A stretch of 64,000 nt of DNA. Source: Brevundimonas mediterranea (GTDB lineage Bacteria; Pseudomonadota; Alphaproteobacteria; Caulobacterales; Caulobacteraceae). Under the pieces are notes generated by a model. The model ran no database searches. It saw only the letters and a list, made by a program, of their open reading frames with translations, and was not told the origin of the DNA. Position numbers and translations under genes: made by a program. The stretch lies in the NCBI RefSeq assembly GCF_011064825.1, contig NZ_CP048751.1, forward strand, positions 2,666,001 to 2,730,000, written 5' to 3'. Positions 35,694-45,816 of the stretch are shown here, piece by piece; position 1 is the stretch's first letter; every line of letters begins with the position of its first letter.

Positions 35694-35767
35694 GCGGGTA
35701 TAGCACAATGGTAGTGCAGCAGCCTTCCAAGCTGAGGATGTCGGTTCGATCCCGTCTACCCGCTCCA
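35694..35767 (+). tRNA. tRNA-Gly (anticodon TCC)
   Basis: A 74-base tRNA with encoded CCA. The acceptor GCGGGTA (35694-35700) pairs with TACCCGC (35757-35763). The anticodon TCC is at 35726-35728 in the loop CTTCCAA. The T arm contains GGTTCGATCCC. The tuf start lies 52 bases downstream, so the three are probably one transcript. Confidence 0.95.
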
Positions 35768-35819
35768 GGTTTTTTGATCAGCATCGCGCCCCTCAACCCG
35801 GGCCATCAGGAGTTTGGCC

Positions 35820-37010
<1,191 letters not shown>

Positions 37011-37074
37011 TCATTCTTTTGGCCTAACGCGCTCACGCGCTACTTGAGGCCAGACGGATGTCGTCGCCTAACAG

Positions 37075-37106
37075 AACGGCCCCCGGAGCGATCCGGGGGC
37101 CGTTTT
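37075..37106. terminator. intrinsic terminator between tuf and the COQ9-like gene
   Basis: A perfect 13-base stem (37075-37087 with 37092-37104; AACGGCCCCCGGA) with loop GCGA, ending in TTTT. The complementary A-run before the stem is short. It serves tuf on the plus strand and may also serve the convergent COQ9-like gene. Confidence 0.85.
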
Positions 37107-37151
37107 GCTGTGGGGCGGGGGCTGGCGGCTTTGGCGCGGCCGACGCGCGAA

Positions 37152-37811
37152 TCAGGACGCGGGCTGGTCCTTCGCCCCGTAGCGCATCCGACTCAGGGCG
37201 TCGCTCACCCTGCGGAACGGCGCCTCGAAATCCTTGCCGGCCTTCCATTTCTCGAAGGCCATGACGTTTTCGATTCGACGGGCGACGAAGGCCTCGGCCG
37301 GCGCGCGACCGTCGAACCAGCGCATCGTCAGGGCGGGGATCAGGATGCCCGACAGGATGGTGCGCTTGGAATAGTGGTTCCAGTCCGTGGTCTCGTCGCC
37401 GGCCCAGCGCCACAGGTGGTCGGCGCTCTCCCAGGCCAGTTTCAGCCCCAGGTCGGCGTTGGTCGGCAGGGCGAGGAAGGCGGCGCAGCGACGGGTCGCC
37501 TCCAGGTCGGCGGCGCCGGCCTCCATCCGCTCGGACACGGCGCGGGCGATTCTCTCACGTATCTTCAAGGACTTGGCGTCGACTACGCCCAGGGCCTCAA
37601 GCGCACGGGCGTCATGGCGGCGCGAGAGCAGGGCGGCCAGATCGCGCGCGCCATTGGGCAGAAGCAGTTCCTCGTCGCCGCGCGACAGGCCGCAGGCCTC
37701 GCAGGCTTCCCGCACCAGACGGGCGTTCCAGCCCAGGGCGGGGGCGCGCGCGACGGCTGCATCCAGCACGGTCTGTTCGGTCCGGTCGGCCCAATCGTCG
37801 TTCTGTGTCAT
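37152..37811 (-). CDS. COQ9 family protein (rpsU-divergent)
   Basis: A 219-residue protein of the COQ9 family (TIGR02396, 'rpsU-divergently transcribed protein'). It is divergent from rpsU, exactly the context that gave the family its name. The C-terminal half contains [14 protein letters not shown] and [19 protein letters not shown], typical of the lipid-binding fold. Eukaryotic COQ9 helps ubiquinone synthesis through COQ7; the bacterial role is less clear. The N-terminal part has a TetR-like helical pattern. The start at 37811 ([13 protein letters not shown]) is preferred over a longer form. Confidence 0.88.
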   Translation of the reverse strand: MTQNDDWADRTEQTVLDAAVARAPALGWNARLVREACEACGLSRGDEELLLPNGARDLAALLSRRHDARALEALGVVDAKSLKIRERIARAVSERMEAGAADLEATRRCAAFLALPTNADLGLKLAWESADHLWRWAGDETTDWNHYSKRTILSGILIPALTMRWFDGRAPAEAFVARRIENVMAFEKWKAGKDFEAPFRRVSDALSRMRYGAKDQPAS

Positions 37812-37998
37812 GGGCGGATCATACGCCCGTCTCATCGGGCTTTCGAGCCTCGAAGAATGGTTGCGACGAACTGGACAGAATGGGGCGGCTCGTGTATCAG
37901 CGCGCCTTCATCCGGGAGCCCGACTTTCGGAAGACAATTTTATTTTGTTCGCCCGTCTCCCTCACAGGACGCGGCGGGCGGCCAAAGGAGAGTTCAAC

Positions 37999-38259
37999 CT
38001 GGTACAGATTTTCGTTCGCGATAATAACGTCGATCAAGCGCTGAAAGCCCTCAAGAAGAAGATGCAACGCGAAGGCAGCTTCCGTGAAATGAAGCGCCAC
38101 GTGCATTACGAAAAGCCGTCGGAAAAGCGCGCCCGTCAAAAGGCCGAAGCTGTCCGCCGCGCCCGTAAGCTGGCCCGCAAGCGCGCTCAGCGCGAAGGCC
38201 TGCTGCCCCCGCCGAAGCCGCGGGTTCCCGGCCCCGGCGCCGCTGGCGGCAGCCGCTAA
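37999..38259 (+). CDS. rpsU: 30S ribosomal protein S21 with a CTG start codon
   Basis: An 86-residue S21 protein. The family N-terminus is [20 protein letters not shown]; here the codon before Val is CTG (37999-38001). An excellent ribosome site AAAGGAG (37984-37990) lies 8 bases before it. No ATG, GTG or TTG lies in frame at a suitable distance; the nearest in-frame ATG is 22 codons inside the gene. Initiation at CTG is therefore proposed. The C-terminus has a Pro/Gly-rich tail of about 18 residues beyond the usual REGLL end. A terminator follows. Confidence 0.9.
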   Translation: MVQIFVRDNNVDQALKALKKKMQREGSFREMKRHVHYEKPSEKRARQKAEAVRRARKLARKRAQREGLLPPPKPRVPGPGAAGGSR

Positions 38260-38286
38260 GGCTCACGCTCAGGCCAAAAGATTCGA

Positions 38287-38315
38287 GGCCGCCTCCGCAA
38301 GGAGGCGGCCTTTTT
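38287..38315 (+). terminator. intrinsic terminator after rpsU
   Basis: A perfect 10-base stem GGCCGCCTCC (38287-38296) / GGAGGCGGCC (38301-38310) with loop GCAA, followed by TTTTT. It is 28 bases past the rpsU stop. Confidence 0.92.
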
Positions 38316-38321
38316 CTTTGT

Positions 38322-38346
38322 CTCCTCCCTGCGAAGCGGGGAGGAG
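38322..38346. repeat. short hairpin of the palindromic repeat type
   Basis: CTCCTCCC (38322-38329) and GGGGAGGAG (38338-38346) around a small loop, between the rpsU terminator and the stop of the convergent ABC permease gene. The following CCTCATCCCCGG is also found at repeat ends in this genome. Confidence 0.6.
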
Positions 38347-38360
38347 ACCGCGTCTCGCCC

Positions 38361-39719
38361 TCATCCCCGGCCGGTGATCGCCCGGCCGAAGGTCTTCCAG
38401 CTCAGTTTGACGTCCGACAGGGCGCCGGCCCGGAAGGCGCGGCCGGCGATCCAGACCATCAGGGCGGCGGTGGCGAACATGCCGATCAGGGTCAGGACGA
38501 TCTCGACCAGAGGCGGATCGCTGGGCGCGCGGGCGCTCATCAGGAAGGGGGTGAAGAAGGGAATCCACGACAGGACCTTGACCACCGGCGCGTCGGGACT
38601 GGTCAGGGCCATCTGCATGACCAGCATGGGCACGACCAGGATCATCATGATCGGTCCCATCAGGGTCTGGGCGTCGCGCGGCGTCTCGCAGAAGGCGCCG
38701 ATGGCCGCGAACAGCACCGCGTACATCAGATAGCCGCCGACCATATAGGCGATGAAATAGAAGACCAGGCCGTCGTGCATCAGCACCTGTCCGACCGTCG
38801 CCGCCGTCTGGGGCGAGGCGGACAGCAGGCCGAACGTTCCGATCCCGCCCCAGACCACCAGCACGCTCAGGGTCAGCATCGCCACGCCCAGCACCTTGCC
38901 GGTCAGGATTTCGGTCGCCGAGGCCGACGACAGCAGGACCTCCAGGATCTTATTCGACTTCTCCTCCATCACGCTGTTCAGCAGGATGGAGGCCCCGGTG
39001 ATGACCAGGGACCATAGCAGGAAGCCGGCGGCCAGGCCGATGAAGGAGGGGATGCGGTCGCGCATCGAGACCTCGCCTCCGCTGGCGGCGTTGGGCGAGA
39101 AGGCCTTCACCTCGGGGCGGAAGCTCTGCACCTCCTGGGCCACGGCCGGGGCGACCCCGGCGGCGGTCAGCAGTTCGGTGCGGCGGGCGTCGCGCAGGGC
39201 GCCGCGAATGAAGCCGGAGACGTCGTTGTCGTTGGCGCGGCCGGTCCAGACCTGGGCGGCGGGCTTGCCGTCGACGCGGCTCAGGAAGACGACCGCGTCC
39301 AGGCGGCGGTCCTTGGGCGTCTCCTTGTCCAGGGCCGTCTTGATGGCGGCGTCGCGGGCCGGGCCGGTCGCCTCGGCGATGGCGGGCGGCGGGGCGACCA
39401 GGCGGATCTTGGGACCGCTGATGGAGGCGACGGCGCGGCCGGCGCCGGCCTGTCCCTTTTCGGCGGCTTCGCGCAGACGCTCGTTCTGACGGTCCAGATC
39501 GGACTGGAGCGAGGCGCGCACGGCGGCGGCCAGGCCCGTGGCGGTCGGACCGTCCTCGACGACGGCCACGGCCTTGATCGGTTCGGCCGACTGGATCAGC
39601 AGGGGAATGCCGCCGCCCAGCACGGCGAACAACGGCAAGGCCAGCAGCGACAGCCAGAAGCCCACGGTCTTGGCGTAGGCGACATATTCGCGCCGGGCGA
39701 TCAGCAGGGTGCGCTTCAT
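38361..39719 (-). CDS. ABC-2 type transporter permease (NatB-like)
   Basis: A 452-residue membrane protein. One N-terminal helix (about residues 17-42) is followed by a periplasmic domain of nearly 200 residues, then five helices (from SFIGLAAGFLLWSLVITG onwards). EEKSNKILEVLLSSASATEILTG-type sequence (EEKSNKILEVLLSS) is the ABC-2 permease signature. This layout matches NatB/YhaP-type exporters, some of which export Na+ or lipids. It overlaps the ATPase gene by 4 bases, and the two form an operon. Confidence 0.88.
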   Translation of the reverse strand: MKRTLLIARREYVAYAKTVGFWLSLLALPLFAVLGGGIPLLIQSAEPIKAVAVVEDGPTATGLAAAVRASLQSDLDRQNERLREAAEKGQAGAGRAVASISGPKIRLVAPPPAIAEATGPARDAAIKTALDKETPKDRRLDAVVFLSRVDGKPAAQVWTGRANDNDVSGFIRGALRDARRTELLTAAGVAPAVAQEVQSFRPEVKAFSPNAASGGEVSMRDRIPSFIGLAAGFLLWSLVITGASILLNSVMEEKSNKILEVLLSSASATEILTGKVLGVAMLTLSVLVVWGGIGTFGLLSASPQTAATVGQVLMHDGLVFYFIAYMVGGYLMYAVLFAAIGAFCETPRDAQTLMGPIMMILVVPMLVMQMALTSPDAPVVKVLSWIPFFTPFLMSARAPSDPPLVEIVLTLIGMFATAALMVWIAGRAFRAGALSDVKLSWKTFGRAITGRG

Positions 39720-40666
39720 TGGACCGCCTCCGAAAGGGTGACGGCTTGATCGGGATGGTCCCCGGTCAGGCCGATGAAGGCGTCGTGCAGGGTCGGCTCC
39801 TTCAGGGCGAAGCCGCGCACGTCCAGCCCGTTCAGGAAGGCCGCCTTCAGCGTCTCCTGGCCGCCGGCGCCGGGCGCCAGGGCGATCTTCAGCCGTCGCA
39901 CCCCGTCCTGGTCGGACAGGGTCTCGACCCCCGCCACGCCGGGCAGGGCCGCCGCCGCCTCGGGGGTGATGGCGCCGTCCAGATCAAGAAAGCGCGGCGA
40001 GGTGGCCTTGGCCTCGTCCACCGAACCCTCGAAGGCCTTCTTGCCCCGGGCCAGCAGCACGACCTTGTCGCACAGCCGTTCGGCGTGCTGCATCACATGG
40101 GTCGAGAACAGGACGGTGGCCCCGTCCGCCGCCAGCCCCCGGATCATCTCTTCGAGCCCCTGCTGGTTCATCGGGTCAAGGCCGGAGAAGGGCTCGTCCA
40201 GGATGACGAACTCGGGCTTGTGGACCACGGCGGCGATCAGCTGGACCTTCTGGGCCATCCCCTTGGACAGCTCCTTCATCATCTTCTTCTGCGCCGCGCC
40301 CAGGCCCTGCTGCTCCAGCAGCAGTTTCGCGCGTTTCTTGCCCTCGTTCATGGGCAGGCCCTTCAGGGCGCCGAAGAAGGCGATGGCCTCGACCGGGGTC
40401 ATCTTCTTGTAGAGGCCGCGCTCCTCGGGCAGGAAGCCGATCCGGTCGCGCACGAACCGCCCATTGGGCGCGCCCAGAATATCGATCCGCCCCGCGGTCG
40501 CCTCCTGCAGCCCCAGGATCATCCGCAGGGTCGAGGTCTTGCCCGCCCCGTTCGGGCCCAGAAAGCCGCAGATCGAGCCCTTGGGCACCTGAAAACTGAG
40601 ATCGCGCACGGCGTCGAACCCGCCATACCGCTTGCTTACGCTCTCCAGCGTCAACGCCGCCGTCAT
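39716..40666 (-). CDS. ABC transporter ATP-binding protein (NatA-like)
   Basis: A 316-residue ATPase partner of the neighbouring permease. Motifs in order are Walker A GPNGAGKTS, Q-loop region GFLPEERGLY, signature LSKGMAQKV, Walker B FVILDEPFSG and the switch His in LFSTHVM. A C-terminal extension of about 90 residues follows the nucleotide-binding domain. The ATG at 40666 was chosen (GGAG 7 to 10 bases upstream) over a GTG five codons earlier. It is the first gene of the pair. Confidence 0.92.
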   Translation of the reverse strand: MTAALTLESVSKRYGGFDAVRDLSFQVPKGSICGFLGPNGAGKTSTLRMILGLQEATAGRIDILGAPNGRFVRDRIGFLPEERGLYKKMTPVEAIAFFGALKGLPMNEGKKRAKLLLEQQGLGAAQKKMMKELSKGMAQKVQLIAAVVHKPEFVILDEPFSGLDPMNQQGLEEMIRGLAADGATVLFSTHVMQHAERLCDKVVLLARGKKAFEGSVDEAKATSPRFLDLDGAITPEAAAALPGVAGVETLSDQDGVRRLKIALAPGAGGQETLKAAFLNGLDVRGFALKEPTLHDAFIGLTGDHPDQAVTLSEAVQ

Positions 40667-40741
40667 CTCGTCTCCCCCCACAGTTGCAGTCAGCCTAGCA
40701 AGGCCGAAGCGGTTCAGGCCAGCCGCTTCGCCGTCGCGCCC

Positions 40742-42628
40742 CTACTTCAGGACGGGCAGGTCGATATAGGAGGCGTCCTCGCCCGCGTGGTGGAGGGCGT
40801 TGTCTGCGATCACGCTCTGGGTTTCCGTCTCGTTTGGGCCGCCCGTATTCAGGTTGCGGACGAACTTCGGGAAGTTGGAGCTGGTCACCTCCACGCGGAT
40901 CCGGTGGCCGGGCTGGAAGGTGTTGCTGACCGTCATCGGTGTGGGCTGCACCGTCGCCACCTGGCCGGGGACCAGGGGCGTCGGCCGCGCATAGCCGTCG
41001 CGGTAGCGCGCCCGCATGATGGTGTCGCCCAGAATATAGGCCGTCCCGTCCGGCGCCACGTCCACCAGCTTGACGGCGAAGTCTGTATCCGCCGCCGAGG
41101 ATGACACCTTCAGCACCGCATCGATGAAGCCGGTCACCTGCATCGGCGCCGTCAGCGGCTCGGACGTATAGACCAGCACGTCGTTGCGCGCCTCGATCGG
41201 TCGCTGGTCGAAGGCGCCGGCCGTGACCAGGCCGCCGTTGCAGCAGTCGCCGCCGCCGATGGTCTGGACCGGGTTCATCGGATCATAGCGATAGCGGTCC
41301 GCCGCTTCGCCGACGGGCGGCGCTTCGAGGCTGAGCCGGCCATCCCCGTTCAGGCTGTTGGCCTCGCCGGCCGAGCGCAGATACATCCGCACCGTCTCGA
41401 CCCCCTGCGGCGGCCACTGGGCGGCGGTGCGCCACCTGTTTTCGCCCATGTTGAAATACTGGACATGCGGGGTGGTGGCGGGGAAGGCGCGGGCCTCGCC
41501 CTTCAGCCAGCGGTCGAACCAGGCGGCGACCAGGGCGTCGCTGTCAAAGCTGGCGTCGCCCAGGTCCCGGTCGCCGGAGCGGAAGTTCGGCCCCAGGCCG
41601 CCGAAGGCGCAGTGGTTGTTCGGCCCGACCACCATATACTGGTTCTCGGCCGCCTCGCGGTCCTGAGTGGTGGAACGGGCGTGGTTGAACAGCTCCATGT
41701 TCGGTCCGATGGACACGTCGTACCAGCTGTTGAACCACAGCGACGGCACGCCCCAGCCCATGTCGTCATGATACAGGCCCCCTTCGCGCCAGGCTGGATC
41801 GTCCGGCGTCCGCGCGATCAACGCCTCGAAGGTCGCCGGCGGCTCGCCTAGGTCCTTCATCATCTCGTTGACGGGCAGGTGGCGGATCTGGCTGGGCCAG
41901 TTCACGTCCGGCTTCTCGGCGTCCAGATCGTTGTAGCGGACGATCCGGGCGCGGGTTTCCTGATCGATATCGCCGGGGATCTGGGCCCGCTGCGGATTGT
42001 CCACGCCGTACAGCCAGACGAAGAACAGGTTGCGGGGCACGCCGCCGGTGTACCAGTTGCCCTGTTCCTGGAACCGGCCGACCTTGCCGATGCCCGCGCC
42101 AGACGCTTGGGGGACCATGGCGGCGTGGGCCGGGTGGTTCTGGGCGGCCAGGGCCAGCTGCCACTCGGCCGAGGAGGAACAGCCGAGGGTGCCGACCTTG
42201 CCGTTCGACCAGGGCTGGGCCGCGATCCAGGTCAGGGCGTCATAGCCGTCGGTCTGGGGATAGCCCAGGATTTCGTAATCGCCCTGCGAGAAGTAGCGCC
42301 CCCGTTCGTTCTGCATCACCAGGGCGTAGCCCCGGCTGACCCAGGTCAGGGCGCTACGCGTCGTGCGGGCGTTATTGGCCAGTTCGTTATAGGGCGTCCT
42401 GACGAAGACGGTGGGCAGGGGCCCCTTGGCGCCCTTGGGCCGATAGATGTTGGTCGCCAGGCCCACCCCGTCCCGCATCGGAACCATCACCGCCATCTCG
42501 ACATCGGCGATGCGGGACAGTTCGGACTGGGCCGCCGCGTCGCTGTAGCGGTTGTAGTTCTGGGCCGAGGCGGCGATGGGGGCGGCTGACAAGGCGGTCG
42601 CGACAACGGCGGCGACAAATCTGTTCAT
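40742..42628 (-). CDS. secreted CocE/NonD family hydrolase (X-Pro dipeptidyl-peptidase type)
   Basis: A 628-residue serine hydrolase with a signal peptide (MNRFVAAVVATALSAAPIAASA). The alpha/beta-hydrolase part has the nucleophile elbow GCSSSAEWQ and IYRPKGAKGPLPTVFVRTPY near the start. The C-terminal part (about residues 420-620) is the beta-rich PepX C-like domain, with GHRIRVEVTSSNFPKF. The family includes cocaine esterase, glutaryl acylase and X-Pro dipeptidyl-peptidases. The natural substrate is unknown; a peptide or acyl amide in the periplasm is likely. The ATG at 42628 begins the signal peptide. Confidence 0.9.
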   Translation of the reverse strand: MNRFVAAVVATALSAAPIAASAQNYNRYSDAAAQSELSRIADVEMAVMVPMRDGVGLATNIYRPKGAKGPLPTVFVRTPYNELANNARTTRSALTWVSRGYALVMQNERGRYFSQGDYEILGYPQTDGYDALTWIAAQPWSNGKVGTLGCSSSAEWQLALAAQNHPAHAAMVPQASGAGIGKVGRFQEQGNWYTGGVPRNLFFVWLYGVDNPQRAQIPGDIDQETRARIVRYNDLDAEKPDVNWPSQIRHLPVNEMMKDLGEPPATFEALIARTPDDPAWREGGLYHDDMGWGVPSLWFNSWYDVSIGPNMELFNHARSTTQDREAAENQYMVVGPNNHCAFGGLGPNFRSGDRDLGDASFDSDALVAAWFDRWLKGEARAFPATTPHVQYFNMGENRWRTAAQWPPQGVETVRMYLRSAGEANSLNGDGRLSLEAPPVGEAADRYRYDPMNPVQTIGGGDCCNGGLVTAGAFDQRPIEARNDVLVYTSEPLTAPMQVTGFIDAVLKVSSSAADTDFAVKLVDVAPDGTAYILGDTIMRARYRDGYARPTPLVPGQVATVQPTPMTVSNTFQPGHRIRVEVTSSNFPKFVRNLNTGGPNETETQSVIADNALHHAGEDASYIDLPVLK

Positions 42629-42690
42629 ATCCAGTCCCTCCACAGAAAGGGGAGGTTAGGACGATCTCGGCCCGCGTCGCAACGGATTGC

Positions 42691-43326
42691 TCAGGCCTTG
42701 GCCTTCACCGCCACGTCGAAATGTCGGCCCATGACCTTGGTCGGGTTCACCTGGCCGCCGTTGCGGCGGACCTCGAAATGAAGGTGGGGACCGGTGGAAT
42801 AGCCGGTGGAGCCGACAAGGCCGATGCGCTGGCCGGGCGTGACCGCGTCGCCGCTGGCCACGTCGATGCGGCTGAGATGGCCATAGACGGTGCTGAGGCC
42901 GTTGGGGTGGCGGACTTCGATGAAGTTGCCGTAGCCGCCGGCGTCATAGCCGGTGCGGACGATCCGGCCTTCTGCGGCGGTGAAGACGGTCGTTCCCTTG
43001 GGCGCGGCGATGTCGACGCCCTTGTGGGCGCGGGCGCGGGCCTCGATCGCCAGTTTGCGCAGGCCGTAGGGCGAGTTGATCGCATAGCCGCGCACCGGGG
43101 CCGAGAAGACGATCTGGCGCATCACCGGACCGGGCGCCTCGACCTGGGCCTTGACCGGCGGGGCCACGGGGGCGGCGGCCAGGGCGGGCGGCGGGGTCTC
43201 GCGCGTCACGCCGGGGGCGGCGGCGGCGGCCAGCACGGCCACGGCGGCGAAGGCGACCGTCTGGCCGGAGTGGATCAGAAGGCTCTTGCAGCGCGCCAGG
43301 GGCGCGTCGGTCAGCAGGCGTCGCAT
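42691..43326 (-). CDS. M23 family metallopeptidase (LytM/peptidoglycan endopeptidase type)
   Basis: A 211-residue protein with one N-terminal membrane helix or signal (about 21-40), an Ala/Pro-rich linker, and a C-terminal M23 domain (about 80-205). Zinc ligands fit HKGVDIAAPKG (His and Asp) and GPHLHFEVRRNG (HxH). All metal residues are present, so it should be an active peptidoglycan endopeptidase, unlike LytM regulators with lost residues. It lies 62 bases upstream of the CocE gene on the same strand. Confidence 0.9.
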   Translation of the reverse strand: MRRLLTDAPLARCKSLLIHSGQTVAFAAVAVLAAAAAPGVTRETPPPALAAAPVAPPVKAQVEAPGPVMRQIVFSAPVRGYAINSPYGLRKLAIEARARAHKGVDIAAPKGTTVFTAAEGRIVRTGYDAGGYGNFIEVRHPNGLSTVYGHLSRIDVASGDAVTPGQRIGLVGSTGYSTGPHLHFEVRRNGGQVNPTKVMGRHFDVAVKAKA

Positions 43327-43472
43327 TCGGCGGCGTCTCCAGCGTATTCACGCTCTGGATTTGAAGGCGCGGCGGCGCGGTCTCGCGGCGGCCGTCCCAG
43401 GGGAGGCCGGCTTATGCCCGGCGGCTGGGGCGACTTTTGGGCCGTCGTCTGGCGGCGGATGGTCGCAGAGCG

Positions 43473-44093
43473 TCAGCCCGGGGGACGGCGTGCGATCAGA
43501 TCGATCAGGGCCGAGCGGCCATGGTGGCCCGAACCTTCGTGAAGATCGGCGTCATAAGCGTCCAGCGTCTCGATCTCGAAATCCCCGAAGGCCTGGCGCA
43601 ACAGCTCCGGCGTATAGAGGTGGTCCACCTGGGGCGGACCGCCGGTGCCGTATTCGATCTGGCGCGGGGTATAGCCGTGCAGCAGGATCAAGCCGCCGGG
43701 TTTGACGGCCCTCTTCATGCCCTCGAAAATCTGGTGTCTGAAATCAGGGGCGGCGAACTGGATGAAGACAGCGACGACGGCGTCATAGGCGGCCTGGGGC
43801 CAAGCCCAGTCCTGCAGGTCCTGCACCCTGAAATCCACCTCCACGCCCGCTTCGCGAGCCAGGCTTCGCGCCTTGTCCTGGCCGGACGGCGAGATGTCGG
43901 TCGCCACCACATCGTGACCCAGAGACGCCAAATACACGGAGTTGCGACCCTCGCCGTCGGCGGGGGCGAGAATTCGACTGCCCGGTGTCAGAGCCTTCGC
44001 GTGGTTCAGCAGAAAGCGGCTGGGGGCCGTGCCGAACACATAGTCGTCGGTCGCGGCATAGCGCGCGTCCCAGCCGGTGCTTGCAGTCGCCAT
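43473..44093 (-). CDS. SAM-dependent methyltransferase (class I, TehB-like)
   Basis: A 206-residue class I methyltransferase. The N-terminus GWDARYAATDDYVFGTAPSRF is of the type found before TehB/thiopurine-like methyltransferases. The SAM motif is ILAPADGEGRNSVYLA, with acidic loop VVATDIS, and motif IV AVFIQFA. The C-terminal part contains HLYTPELLRQAF. The substrate is unknown; small toxic compounds such as tellurite or thiols are candidates from the family. The ATG at 44093 is preferred to the frame's first possible start, 12 codons upstream. Confidence 0.83.
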   Translation of the reverse strand: MATASTGWDARYAATDDYVFGTAPSRFLLNHAKALTPGSRILAPADGEGRNSVYLASLGHDVVATDISPSGQDKARSLAREAGVEVDFRVQDLQDWAWPQAAYDAVVAVFIQFAAPDFRHQIFEGMKRAVKPGGLILLHGYTPRQIEYGTGGPPQVDHLYTPELLRQAFGDFEIETLDAYDADLHEGSGHHGRSALIDLIARRPPG

Positions 44094-44157
44094 GATCGTC
44101 CTCGTTATTTTGCGAGTCGTTATCAACATTCCGCGCCCGGCGCAATCCGCCGAAGGG

Positions 44158-44382
44158 TCAGGCGATGATGTCGGGCAGGATCTGGTCCTCGATCTTCACG
44201 ATCTCGTCCTTGATAGCCAGTTTCTTGCGCTTCAGCCGGGCGATCATCAGCTGGTCGGGAACGGCGGCTTCGGTCAGGGCGTCGATGGAGGCGGAAAGGT
44301 CGGAATGTTCGAGGCGCAGCAGTTTGACGCGGGCGTGAAGCGCCGCCTCTTCCTCGCTGTATTCCGGAACGTCGTCATTCAT
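44158..44382 (-). CDS. DUF465 (YdcH-like) protein
   Basis: A 74-residue protein of the DUF465 family, formed of two helices that probably make a coiled-coil hairpin. The pattern LHARVKLLRLEHSDLSASID and LKRKKLAIKDEIVKIED is characteristic. Function is unknown. A second member is encoded 1.2 kb away on the opposite strand (45616). It shares the strand of the DUF2390 and ubiX genes, 36 bases after DUF2390. Confidence 0.85.
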   Translation of the reverse strand: MNDDVPEYSEEEAALHARVKLLRLEHSDLSASIDALTEAAVPDQLMIARLKRKKLAIKDEIVKIEDQILPDIIA

Positions 44383-44418
44383 CGTGCAATCCCCGAAACG
44401 ATTATAGCCACAGGCGTC

Positions 44419-44904
44419 TCAGGCCGGAAGGGCGTCGGCCAGCCGGATCAGGGCGGGACGCGGCGTAACCTGGGCCCAGACCCGCGCCGTCGCGACCAGG
44501 GCCTCGACAAAGGGGCGAGGCGAGCCGGTCGGCGCCTCCGACGCCAGGGCCTCCAAGGCCTCGAGCAGGTGTCGCTCCGCCAGCAGCTCCAGCGCCTTGA
44601 CCCGGTCGCGCACGGCCTGGCGGGGTTCGTCGTCGATGTCGGGGATCGGCGCCTTCAGGGTGCGGCGGATCGCACGCAGCGGCGCCACCACGACGCTGTC
44701 CCAGGCGCGAGCGGTGTCGCAGGCGGCCTCGATGGTCTCGGCGTCCGGATTGCGACCCGTGGCCGCGATCCAGGCGGACCACAGCAGGACCGGCACATTC
44801 TGCTCATGATTGTCCTGCAAGGCCACACAGGCCTCGCTGACGCCCGGCGCGGCATAGGCGGCGACCGCCCAGTCCCACAGGGGTGTGGATTGAGCGGCCG
44901 TCAC
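44419..44904 (-). CDS. TIGR02444/DUF2390 family protein
   Basis: A 161-residue helical protein of the TIGR02444 (DUF2390) family. The N-terminus PLWDWAVAAYAAPGVSEACVALQD and NVPVLLWSAWIA are the family signature. Function unknown. It overlaps the upstream ubiX gene by 4 bases, so the two are translated together; this may hint at a link to quinone or prenyl metabolism. Confidence 0.83.
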   Translation of the reverse strand: MTAAQSTPLWDWAVAAYAAPGVSEACVALQDNHEQNVPVLLWSAWIAATGRNPDAETIEAACDTARAWDSVVVAPLRAIRRTLKAPIPDIDDEPRQAVRDRVKALELLAERHLLEALEALASEAPTGSPRPFVEALVATARVWAQVTPRPALIRLADALPA

Positions 44905-45500
44905 TTGAGCCCCTCCCAGCGCCGCACGGCGCTCCAGTCCAGGCCGAACAGGTCCAGGGACCGGCCGACCGACTGGTCCACCATCTCCAGGATCGACGCC
45001 GGCCGGGCGTAGAAGGCGGGCAGGGGCGGGGCGATGATCGCCCCCATCTCGGTCAGGGCCGTCATGGTCCGCAGATGGCCCAGATGGAAGGGCGTCTCGC
45101 GCACCATCAGCACCAGAGGCCGACGTTCCTTCAGGGTCACGTCGGCGGCGCGGGTCAGAAGGGACGAGGTCACGCCGGTGGCGATCTCGCTCATCGTCTT
45201 CACCGAACAGGGGGCGACGATCATGCCCAGGGTCTTGAACGAGCCGGAGGCGATCGTGGCCCCGACGTCGGCCATCTTGTGGACGACGGTCGCCTTGGCG
45301 GTCAGCTCGGCAGGCGACAAATCCGTCTCCTGCGACAATGTGAGCAGGGCCGCCTTGGACACCACCAGATGGCTTTCGACGCCGAGATCCTTCAGGGCGT
45401 CCAGCACCCGTGCGCCATAAATCGCTCCGGAAGCCCCTGAAATTCCTACGACCAGCCGATAAGGAGGGTTCCGTATGGCTCCGTTCACATCATGGACCAT
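44901..45500 (-). CDS. ubiX: flavin prenyltransferase
   Basis: A 199-residue UbiX enzyme, which makes prenylated FMN, the cofactor of the UbiD decarboxylase in ubiquinone synthesis. Signatures are VVGISGASGAIYGARVL, ASGSFKTLGMIVAPCSVKTMSEIA and PLVLMVRETPFHLGHL. The C-terminus has PAFYARPASILEMVDQSVGR. The length is normal. The start at 45500 gives a short variable leader; an internal alternative would be GTG for VVGIS. ubiD is not in the window. Confidence 0.95.
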   Translation of the reverse strand: MVHDVNGAIRNPPYRLVVGISGASGAIYGARVLDALKDLGVESHLVVSKAALLTLSQETDLSPAELTAKATVVHKMADVGATIASGSFKTLGMIVAPCSVKTMSEIATGVTSSLLTRAADVTLKERRPLVLMVRETPFHLGHLRTMTALTEMGAIIAPPLPAFYARPASILEMVDQSVGRSLDLFGLDWSAVRRWEGLK

Positions 45501-45615
45501 TTTAAGGGTCAGCCTCCGTGGGTCCGGCGAAACCGGCTGTCACTGGAATGTGATTCCACAGCCTGCCGAACCGGGCGCTCACTCTACTGGTCCCTAACCT
45601 ACGGAGGCGCAAGCC

Positions 45616-45789
45616 ATGACCATCGAGGCTCGTATTCGCGAACTGGGTAATCGTCATCGCACCCTGGATCAGACGATCCAGAAGGAGCTCACCCGTCCGT
45701 CCGTGGACACGTTGCAGGTCAGGGAGCTGAAGCAGAAGAAGCTCCGGCTGAAGGAAGAAATCACCAGTCTGGAGGCGCGGGCCCACTAA
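45616..45789 (+). CDS. short DUF465 (YdcH-like) protein
   Basis: A 57-residue protein, a second DUF465 member. It begins MTIEARIRELGNRHRTLD and ends LKQKKLRLKEEITSLEARAH, two helices forming an antiparallel coiled coil. The ribosome site ACGGAGG (45601-45607) is 9 bases before the ATG at 45616. It is divergent from ubiX and is followed by a strong terminator, so it is probably transcribed alone. Function unknown. Confidence 0.85.
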   Translation: MTIEARIRELGNRHRTLDQTIQKELTRPSVDTLQVRELKQKKLRLKEEITSLEARAH

Positions 45790-45816
45790 GGGGCGCACGA
45801 CCTCCCGAAAACGACG

